Assembly (NCBI GenBank): GCA_964019695.1
Contig: OZ026520.1
Span: forward strand, 26,694,120 to 26,758,119
Length of the DNA: 64,000 nt
Origin: Loripinus fragilis
Taxonomy: Eukaryota; Mollusca; Bivalvia; Lucinida; Lucinidae
Direction: 5' to 3'
The translations under genes and the position numbers were made by a program. The notes under the pieces were generated by a model. The model was not told the origin of the DNA and searched no databases. It saw only the letters and a list, made by a program, of their open reading frames with translations. This document shows, one piece after another, positions 55,868-64,000 of the stretch. Position 1 is the stretch's first letter, and each line of letters begins with the position of its first letter.

Positions 55868-56200
55868 AGATCTTTCATGCGATCCAAACATCTATGTGTC
55901 TTGATTCACATCAGAATGAAGTGTGAGGCCGGCGTCGGTAAACATATTAAGCCCTCAATTGATTTTACAGACAGTTCCAAGGCAGTGCTTCTGTTGTGAA
56001 TTCCTTTTATTATTATTTATGCTTCACGTCTGTCTTTATCATACTGTCTGTTGTCTGTTCCTTACAGCCTGCTGGGAAAGGGCTGACCTCTTGGCTCTCT
56101 TGTGTGTTATGCTTCCTTGTGTTTTGTCACTTTTCCGTATGGTGTCTTGGGTAAGGTTTTGGTACTTGAGTGTATCAATTCTTGATATTTGCCTTCTTCT
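55868..56200 (+). repeat. Interspersed repeat family F, copy 3
   Basis: CATCTATGTGTCTTGATTCA, GGGAAAGGGCTGACCTCTTG and TGGTACTTGAGTGTATCAAT match the family. It lies between the two BEL/Pao pieces and probably inserted there. Confidence 0.65.
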
Positions 56201-57159
56201 TTACTTTTATGATTTCATCTGGCGTTCCACGTTAAGCGGTAAAGTGCTTGAATGCTGGGGAAGAATCTTCTGTTATCATGTCTTGTACCCAATCTGAACT
56301 GCATTGGCCAATTGCGCGATCTTCCGTTGAATCAGACCACGGATGTACATAGAGGATCTACTTTAATAACGCGGATGATAACGTGACGCTGACGTCACAA
56401 AAACCATGTTAACACAATAACAATCGTGATTGCAGCAAAACAAACGGTTTAAATGAAGTTTATGTTTTTTTCAATAAAACATCACTTAAGCGATATTGTA
56501 TTGAAAAATACATAAACTTTATTTACTCTGCTGATTAAAAGTTTCGGATAATCAGAATATTCTATGTTAATAGAGCTGAACCCACATGCTACAGATCTTA
56601 TTTTCCATACGTCAGTTCTGGCTAACAAAAAGGAGCTTTTTGGTACATAGTATTACGCGTAATGCTCCTTAAATAAACCTGGGCCATGATTCGACTATCG
56701 ATTTGTGGCGGACTTTCCAGAATGGTACCAGCTCTAAGTGCACAGCTCAGGTAACAATGCATGATAGAAAACACATCCAAAAGAAAAGAAGTAAAGAAAA
56801 AGTAATCGTTTTGGATTTGGATCACTGCATTGAATTTTTTCTTTAAATCTGAATTACTGCGTAGCTTTTTAAACAAGAATTCAGTCTGGCATATTGGTAT
56901 CATTACATGGCCACGTGACATAATATCTTCCATCTTGAAACGTAATGTTTTCATAGCAATAGCATCAACTGACTTTGCTCCATTATGTTTGAGCTGCGAT
57001 TTAAAATCTCCAACAATATGGTATGTGCGACTAGCAAAGGTTCAGACCTCTATCTTCTATGACATGACTGTGTCCTGATATTAGCCATTACTCAAAACTT
57101 GTCATCAGACACGTTGTTGGAAGATGGTTAGCTAGTTCAATACTTTTAACAAGATAACA
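56201..57159. other. No gene seen
   Basis: RT and RNase H of the BEL/Pao element would be expected here but are not recognisable. TCTCCAACAATATGG near 57008 and the AC(G)TTGTTGGAAGAT near 57112 are inverted ends resembling the foldback at 11520-11722. Confidence 0.4.
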
Positions 57160-57570
57160 AATTTCAATCACCGATGAGGTTTGCTTTGTATGTTACCACT
57201 TATCACAGACACTATGTTTGCTTTTATTTCATTGTAATTTCCATTCAACTTTAACAAACAGGTAGTCAGATATGTCTTTACTATCGTTGACTGGCTGCTG
57301 CCAATGTAACTACTGAGTTCTTCTTTTCTCTCTGTTTTCCATTCTAACGTATTTGCCAATGTCTGGGTTATGTATGTCCGCTTAGAACCGCAGTCAAGAA
57401 GAATTCTTGTTGTAACAGAATCAAATGTCTAAGGGTGTTTCACAGTTGGAAAGGCTGTTTGCATGAAGACAGATTCTCCTACTGAGACCATTGCATTGGT
57501 AAGGTTTTAATGATTGGACAGATTATTTCTATTCTGAAAGTGCTTCGAGCTAACTGGAAACTCTAATGCA
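57160..57570 (-). pseudogene. BEL/Pao retrotransposon relic, aspartic protease region
   Basis: Minus-strand frames give VSVGESVFMQTAFPTV, then RILLDCGSKRTYITQTLANT, then YLTTCLLKLNGNYNEIKANI. This pattern is the aspartic peptidase (DUF1758-like) of BEL/Pao elements; the catalytic triplet reads DCG. A stop interrupts it upstream and the frame is lost downstream. Confidence 0.7.
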
Positions 57571-57598
57571 AACTTGGTCTTACAATTAACTATATATA

Positions 57599-58081
57599 CA
57601 GGGTGTCTAAAAATGGAAATTTTATAAGATGATTATAATTTATTATAAAACACAAATAAAACAACATATTTTGCAGTATATACATGCATATAAACAACCT
57701 TTACAATGTGCTTATTATATGGTGCTTAAACAGTTTTGATATTCTCACTTATACCCGCTTTGACCTTCTTTACTTTGAACCGTTTTTCAGACGTTTAGGC
57801 ATGCTATGGACAAGGGCTACTAATGTGTCACGGTTAATTGATTTCTATGTTTCTCATGGTCCTCTTTTGGGTTGTTCCATGGTCATTGGTTCAGTTCTGT
57901 GATTTAAACATAATTCCCTTTATCTGAGATACTTTAAATCCGTTTTTCTTTACAATGTAAGCCTGAGAACGCTCTGACACTAAGGAGTGCAGACGACAGG
58001 AAAGGATTAAATCAAAAGGTTTCAACATTTTATACAGGTATTATAGCAATTTGAAAAAAAGTCTACGTTTTTGAGACACCC
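57599..58081. mobile_element. Possible mariner-type MITE with GGGTGTCT ends
   Basis: CAGGGTGTCTAAAAATGGAA at the left and the complement of the right end (AGGGTGTCTCAAAAACGTAG) form weak inverted ends, with TA beside both. A 72-codon open frame inside has no recognisable domain. Confidence 0.5.
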
Positions 58082-58102
58082 TATAGGTAGCAAAAATAAT
58101 AA

Positions 58103-58262
58103 GTAAGTATGATCAAGAAATACCGCAATCACAAACTGCAGACAAACTCGTGCCAGCGCAAGCAGGGCTCACGACTCACAGATAGTCAGAGCTAAAGAAA
58201 ACCTCAAGGTGAGCCACGGTGGGCCTAGCCACAGAAAAGAATCAGACACCAACACACAAATT
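58103..58262 (+). repeat. Family A repeat, copy 4 (partial)
   Basis: AAGTATGATCAAGAAATACC, CAAACTGCAGACAAAC and the AGCCAC block match the first half of the family. Confidence 0.55.
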
Positions 58263-58811
58263 AAAGCTTTACGTCAGAGCTGTCATTGAGTGTAAGGACT
58301 GTCCCACCAGCGTGCGATTAAGAGGAAACCATAGCTATAAACCTTGATTGGGTTTACAACCAGACATGCAGACTGTAGCATGATATCAAAGTTATATCCA
58401 ACATTTTTATAAAGTTTGATTATCTTTTTGAATTGATTACTAAAATAAGGTTTTCCAACAATTGTTTTGAATTTCTAAACTAAACCACCATGCAATATAG
58501 GTTCTGATATGCCCTGTTGCAAAAAGAGTTGCTAAACCAATATTGTATTTAATAATCAACTCTGGGTGTCTGTGGTAGAATTAAGAAAATGCTTTTCGAA
58601 TTTTATGATATCTATAATCTATATAGTTTAGATCCAAATCTTATAAATATATTTTGTCCAGGTATTAGCCATTACCCCAAACCTGCCATCATTGTCCAAA
58701 CTATAATGGAGAGTATCTCATGTTTTCTGGCATGACTACAACTTATTTCGTTTAGGTTGTTCAGAAGTAAAAAGACAAGGTTCTCATTACAAGCCAAATA
58801 AAGTGGTTAAA

Positions 58812-58915
58812 AGTTGTTCAATTAATTCTGTTAGTTTTTCTTTGATTAGATTACGAGGCAATGTAGTTTAGAGAGTAGAGAAATCATATGTAGACAAACT
58901 AGATGCTAGAAAACC
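58812..58915 (-). pseudogene. Reverse transcriptase fragment, sister of 46663-46770
   Basis: The minus strand reads approximately LASSLSTYDFSTL, stop, TTLPRNLIKEKLTELIE. It is better preserved than the copy at 46.7 kb but has one stop. Only one RT motif is present. Confidence 0.55.
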
Positions 58916-59201
58916 TTTTGATCTTAATTTATTAAGAATCTCACCTGAATATTTAATAGACCTAAATACATTTTTACCATTCCTTTAATAAACTGTTGTA
59001 CAATATTTTATAACATGGTTTTAATAGAGGCAAGAAGTCAGAAATATAGACAACACGTCAAAACAAAATTAATGTTATGTCTTATTCATGAAGGTTTGAA
59101 TTCCATCAAGTAATTTTGCGTTTTGATCCCCTCACTCCTCATTTTGTTTACAATATGTCATTATTTTATTTTATACACATAATGCGTGTAGACTATATAC
59201 C

Positions 59202-59345
59202 AACTACAGTGTTTGTCACCAAATAAATGAATATTTGTTGTCATGAGCTCAAATTCAGGCTAAACTGGTATATTTGTGCAAATGCTATCAACGTTGTAAA
59301 GAAGTGTACTGTTACAAAGAGCGTCAGTTTAAAAAGTTTTCACTG
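59202..59345. mobile_element. Foldback MITE, family 2, partial copy
   Basis: TATATTTGTGCAAATGCTAT, ACGTTGTAAAGA and AAAAGTTTTCACTG match the right part of the element at 14972-15143. Its right end shares a single TA (59346-59347) with the next element. Confidence 0.55.
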
Positions 59346-59347
59346 TA

Positions 59348-59549
59348 CAGAAAACCCTGTCTAAAGCGACCACTCAAAAGAAATCCCCAGAATATGTTTT
59401 CAAGACCGATGATAGCTTAATGCAGGTCAAAAATATTGCAGAATGTTCCGAGGAGCATTCTGCAATACTTTCGACCTGTACTAAACTACCACCTGTCTTT
59501 AAGATCTGTTTTGTCTATTTTGAGTGGCCGCTTAAGACATGTTTTATTG
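59348..59549. mobile_element. Foldback MITE, family 1, copy 3
   Basis: CAGAAAACCCTGTCTAAAGC pairs with the right end GGCCGCTTAAGACATGTTTT plus ATTG. TA flanks both sides. The central hairpin GCAGAATG...CATTCTGC is conserved. Confidence 0.8.
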
Positions 59550-59733
59550 TAGTTAAATCTTTAATAATAGATGCACTCATGTAGCTCGTTCACTGTGATC
59601 AATAAAGTCACTATGGCTGTAAAAAAAGAACTGTCATCAAAAATAAACATTTTAAATCATATATATTATCACTTTGAGCTAATCTATCGAACCAACATCT
59701 ACCATTAATCCGTTAGTGACTTTAAAGTAATGA

Positions 59734-60502
59734 TCATATAGTGTCATTGTAAAACTCTAACTTCATACAACAAATTGCATTTCCTCCTCTTTTAACTATC
59801 TGTCCAAACACAGTATTGTCGTCCAAACTGTCTTCCCATGTTTGTATATCCAACTTATCGTGGACCTTTGACTGATCTGATACAGTCAGGTTGTACGACT
59901 TCACCCCGCTGTTAAAATGATTCTGGCCGATCTTCTTGTAAACATTTTTCAAAATATTTTTATAAACACTTTCACAGCAATATTTTATGTAGTTAGAGGC
60001 GTTTGTATGCTTGTACACATCTGTCTCAGACAAATTAACTAGCGTGCTAGTCACGCATGGATTTTGTAAATTATCTTCAGGAAGAGCAAATGTAGCCATT
60101 TTATCATTTTTACACAAAGGTGCAAACTTTTTGATCCACCATTCAGGGTATGTAACAGGTCTCTGAGTTTCTTGTGAAACTAAAACGTCCGTACAAACAC
60201 AGCTGGCATATTCCGTTTCCACATGTCATGGTATAGACGATAACTGCAACGTCTTGAAGACTTCCCAACATAGTCTAAAGAAGCATATATGGTAAGGGGA
60301 TATTTAGGTGAGTGTTCGCTGTAAAGATGCTTGCTGAGTTTCATATCAATGCCAATCGTGTAAAAATTATATTTCCCCGTAAAATTATGAAGGTCGGCAA
60401 ATGATTTCTGTTGAAGAGTGTCACTGGTAGTTTCCGGGCAGGTAAAGCATCTATAAGTCGTATACAAAAGGTGAAGAACACTCCAAGGCTGGATTTTATC
60501 AC
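59734..60502 (-). pseudogene. Paralogue of the double-hotdog thioesterase-like exon, frameshifted
   Basis: The same exon as at 23465-24246, with the same acceptor (CTATCTTTCAG at 60503 onwards) and phase 1 start. The first part contains the SGDKIQPWSVLHLLYTTYRC and LDYVGKSSRRCSYRLYH blocks. The second part contains QRPVTYPEWWIKKFAPLC, LSETDVYKHTNASNYIKYC and IVKRGGNAICC. Between them, near 60215-60225, one base is missing compared with the paralogue, which shifts the frame. The stop is slightly earlier than in the paralogue. Motif residues D-x-D-x3-H-x-N are kept. It is probably a pseudogene, unless the shift is an assembly or allelic difference. Confidence 0.7.
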
Positions 60503-60639
60503 CTGAAAGATAGAAACGACAAAATATAGAAGCGTGCGTGCGTTTGTGAGATGAATTATCAGCCAAAATCGATTATATACTAGCAGATGGCAAATAATCT
60601 AGGGGCCAGCAATTTCCATTTGAATATGAAGAAACATCT

Positions 60640-60772
60640 TTCTACCAGAGTGATGTAGAATTATCACTCTACCAGAGTGATGTAGAACTATCTTTCTACC
60701 AGAGTGGTGTCGAAACATACTTCTAACAGAGTGGTGTCGAAACATACTTCTACCACAGTGGTGTAGAAGAAA
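60640..60772. repeat. Tandem repeat, about 28-bp units
   Basis: Four to five units of TTCTACCAGAGTGGTGTAGA with spacers such as ACATAC or ACTATC. Confidence 0.8.
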
Positions 60773-60828
60773 CGTTCAACCGTTTGGCATCACGAGGATT
60801 ACACAGATTCTAATATTCGTTCACATTT

Positions 60829-60990
60829 GCCCATGTAAGATAGGCTGTCAGCTCATGTAAGAAATTTCTTTCTCTCACCTTTGTCAAGATAGGCTGTCAG
60901 CTCATGAAAGAAATTTCTTTCTCTCACCTTTGCCCATGTAAGATAGGCTGTCAGCTCATGTAAGAAATTTCTTCCTCACATACCAACGCA
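60829..60990. repeat. Tandem repeat, about 57-bp units, three copies
   Basis: TAAGATAGGCTGTCAGCTCA followed by TGTAAGAAATTTCTTTCTCT, repeated three times. The same AGATAGGCTGTCAGCT motif recurs inside the 1.35-kb units (61797 and 63150). Confidence 0.8.
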
Positions 60991-63900
60991 TACAGACAGG
61001 ATCGAGTGATCCCTATGTAAGCTTGCTGTCGGAAAAATCTGTCCCACATCGCTACCCATGTGAGATAAGCGTAACTAAAACGAGATAAGCCACACGCAGT
61101 TGGTTGCTAATGTGAGATAACATTTTTGGCGCGTGACTGTATTCCTTCGAAAACGAAAGTTGAATTGTTGTCAGTCAGGAAAAAATTCTATGTTGAATTT
61201 TCAGCGATTTAAGTCGGCCTTCAACTTGGTTTAAAAGTAAAACTCCGCATTTTTACTTACAACCTTTATTCAATGCTTTGGACATGCTGAGTGCATTGCA
61301 ATTGACATATTTAACCTATTCTGCTGGGCATTAAGTGACTGAATCCACCGGGACGGGGAGCCTTGACGATGTAAAAACACACCACACACACACATTTTCC
61401 TCAACAAAATTACTTACTCGTTACTGTGGCTGATAAGCTAGTTCTTGTAAATCCATTTTGATGAAATAACCATTTGTTCATTGTTTAATGCGCTGTTTAT
61501 TCGCTGTTTTAGGTTGATTTTGTGCAGCGTGCGTCATTGACTGTAAACATCGATCTCAGTGACGTCACCAGCAAATATTACACAGTACTGTACCGTACGG
61601 TCGTGGTATATGAGAAAAAGAATCGATCATTGGTGTTCAGTGGTTCCAGAAAAATTCCAACCCTCGGGTCCACCGTTCAGTGGGAAACTCGGCAAGCCTC
61701 GTTTCCCACTGGAACGGTGGGCCCTCGGGTTGGGATTTTTCTGTCCCCACTGAACACCAATGATGGATTTTATTTTTCTCTCACCTTTGCCCATGTAAGA
61801 TAGGCTGTCAGCTTCTTACATGACCACGCGACTGCTTTCTAACATGGGCAGAGTAAAATTATTTTTTTTATTTAAAGGACACATATATTGCGCCTTAGTA
61901 ACTAAAAGGCACCAAGCGATGGTAATCGATACTTACTGACGTCAAATAACGTTAACGACGTCACCGAACGTGCACCACGTGTCGGTAATGGCAATGTGAC
62001 GCTGATGGCACAGGGAGCCAAGCTGGAAATCTATTTTGCATTTCGCAACTTAACTAATGCTACGATCGTGTTTCCAGTCAATAACGAGAAGCAAAATTAA
62101 GTTTAAAACCATTACAATACCTGATAAAAACATTGGTGAACTCAGATATCATGTAAATCCAACAAGTAAAAAAAGTTCAATTTTTTACGTTTGTTTATAC
62201 AAAAACAAACTTGGTCAAGTAGGAGAAAAACAATCCATCATCAGCCTGTCCATGTAGGATAGAAAAATCTCATCCTCGGGGTTGGTATTTAACCAGGGAA
62301 TAGGCTTCAGACCCCTCAGGTGAGATATCTCTTTCTCACATACCAACGCATACAAGATCGAGTGATCCCTATGTAAGCTCGCTGTTGGAAAAATCTGCCC
62401 CACATCGCTACCCATGTGATAAGCGTAACTAATACGAGATAAGCCACATGCAGCCGGTTACTAATGCGAGATAACATTTTTGGCGCGTGACTGTATTCCT
62501 TTGAAAACGAAAGTTGAATTGTTGTCAGTCAGGAAAAAATTCTATGTTGAATTTTCAGCGATTTAAGTCGGCCTTCAACTTGGTTTAAAAGTAAAACTCC
62601 GCATTTTTACTTACAACCTTATTCAATGCTTTGGACATGCTGAGTGCATTGCAATTGACATGTTTAACCTGTTCTGTTGGGCATTAAGTGACTGAATCCA
62701 CCGGGACGGGGAGCCTTGACGATGTAAAAACACACCACACACACACATTTTCCTCAACAAAATTACTTACTCGTTACTGTGGCTGATAAGCTAGTTCTTG
62801 TAAATCCATTTTGATGAAATAACCATTTGTTCATTGTTTAATGCGCTGTTTATTCGCTGTTTTAGGTTGATTTTGTGCAACGTGCGTCATTGACTCTAAA
62901 CATCGATCTCAGTGACGTCACCAGCAAATATTACACAGTACTGTACCGTACGGTCGTGGTATATGAGAAAAAGAATCGATCATTGGTGTTCAGTGGTTCC
63001 AGAAAAATTCCAACCCTCGGGTCCACCGTTCAGTGGGAAACTCAGCAAGCCTCGTTTCCCACTGGAACGGTGGGCCCTCGGGTTGGGATTTTTCTGTCCC
63101 CACTGAACACCAATGATGGATTCTATTTTTCTCTCACCTTTGCCCATGTAAGATAGGCTGTCAGCTTCTTACATGACCACGCGACTGCTTTCTAACATGG
63201 GCAGAGTAAAATATTTTTTTTTTATTTAAAGGACACATATATTGAGCCTTAGTAACTAAAAGGCACCAAGCGATGGTAATCGATACTTACTGACGTCAAA
63301 TAACGTTAACGACGTCACCGAACGTGCACCACGTGTCGGTAATGGCAATGTGACGCTGATGGCACAGGGAGCCAAGCTGGAAATCTATTTTGCATTTCGC
63401 AACTTAACTAATGCTGCGATCGTGTTTCCTGTCAATAACGAGGTGCAAAATTAAGTTACAACCATTACAATACCTGATAAAAACACTGGTGAACTCAGAT
63501 ATCATGTAAACAAGTAAAAAAGTTCAAATTTTTACGTTTGTTTATACAAAAACAAACTTGGAAAAGTAGGAGAAAAACAATCCATCATTAGCCTGTCCAT
63601 GTAGGATAGAAAAATCTCATCCTCGGGGTTGGTATTTAACCAGGGAATAGGCTTCAGACCCCTCAGGTGAGATATCTATTTCTCACATACCAACGCATAC
63701 AAGATCGAGTGATCCCTATGTAAGCTCGCTGTTGGAAAAATCTGTCCCACATCGCTACCCATGTGAGATAAGCGTAACAAATACGAGATAAGCCACATGC
63801 AGCCGGTTACTAATGTGAGATAACATTTTTGGCGCATGACTGTATTCCTTCGAAAGCGAAAGTTGAATTGTTGTCAGTCAGGAAAAAAATCAATGTTGAA

Positions 63901-64000
63901 TATTTTCAGCGATTTTCGTCGGCCTTAAACTTGGTTTAAAAGTAAAACTGCGCATTTTTTTTCTTAAAACCTTTATTCAATGCTTTGAACATGCTGAGTG
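60970..64000. repeat. Tandem array of about 1.35-kb units, running off the window
   Basis: Landmarks repeat with steps of about 1354 and 1349 bp: GGCGCGTGACTGTATTCC at about 61129, 62482 and 63831; CGGGACGGGGAGCCTTGACG at about 61348 and 62701. Units 1 and 2 read as highly similar, with small indels; unit 3 is cut by the window edge. Each unit contains a long hairpin (61628-61762; 62981-63115), CRE-like palindromes GTGACGTCACC and AACGTTAACGACGTCACC, and a 93-codon open frame. Confidence 0.85.
61513..61803 (+). other. Open frame conserved between array units (unit 1)
   Basis: After TTCGCTGTTTTAG, which resembles a splice acceptor ending at 61512, a frame of 96 codons (VDFVQRASLTVNIDLSD...) runs to 61803. 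The equivalent frame in unit 2 (62866-63156) differs by only about two residues. The second half is encoded by the arms of the hairpin, which argues against an ordinary protein. There is no ATG and no recognised domain. Confidence 0.3.

Noticed and set aside
56622..57078. Overlapping frames of 82 and 110 codons on opposite strands
   Set aside because: No motif recognised. They lie where BEL/Pao RT would be expected but show no RT signature.

Overview
The window looks like nuclear DNA of an animal, most likely a bivalve mollusc. It is AT-rich, gene-poor and intron-like, with eukaryotic splice signals and tRNA-derived SINEs. It also carries many short foldback (MITE-like) elements, including hairpin families of a type I associate with bivalve genomes. 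The bivalve call is inference from repeat style and element content; no marker gene proves it.

Layout. 1-10 kb: a transmembrane-segment exon at the left edge and, about 9.5 kb further on, a tail exon with tyrosine motifs. They may belong to one receptor-like gene whose intron is full of foldback elements and a 24-bp minisatellite. 10.97-12.59 kb: a TAA-flanked, Harbinger-like non-autonomous element with smaller elements nested inside. 13.50-21.11 kb: an apparently complete Ngaro-type tyrosine-recombinase retrotransposon. It has split direct repeats (A1, ORFs, B1-A2, B2) and open frames for a Gag-like protein, RT/RNase H, tyrosine recombinase and an SGNH hydrolase. 21.2-32 kb: SINEs, MITEs, microsatellites and an exon of a double-hotdog thioesterase-like gene on the minus strand (23.5-24.2 kb).

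32.20-42.72 kb: a 10.5-kb Ty3/gypsy-class LTR retroelement on the minus strand, with paired LTRs and a 4-bp target duplication. It carries gag, pol (protease, RT, RNase H, integrase), a fusion-protein-like env and two further small ORFs of unknown function. A canonical -1 slippery heptamer lies just before the gag stop. The leader holds a consensus splice donor, and env and both extra ORFs each have a splice-acceptor-like sequence just upstream of an ATG. This suggests a complex-retrovirus-like splicing programme. Pol has one in-frame stop and env is broken by a frameshift and two stops, although the LTRs look almost identical.

43.8-64 kb: a large palindromic repeat cluster, decayed LINE and other RT fragments, an intact single-exon C2H2 zinc-finger gene (52.5-53.1 kb), a BEL/Pao relic (55.1-57.6 kb) and a second, frameshifted copy of the thioesterase exon (59.7-60.5 kb). 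The window ends in a tandem array of 1.35-kb units that runs off the right edge. All identities rest on reading motifs by eye; no search or alignment program was run.
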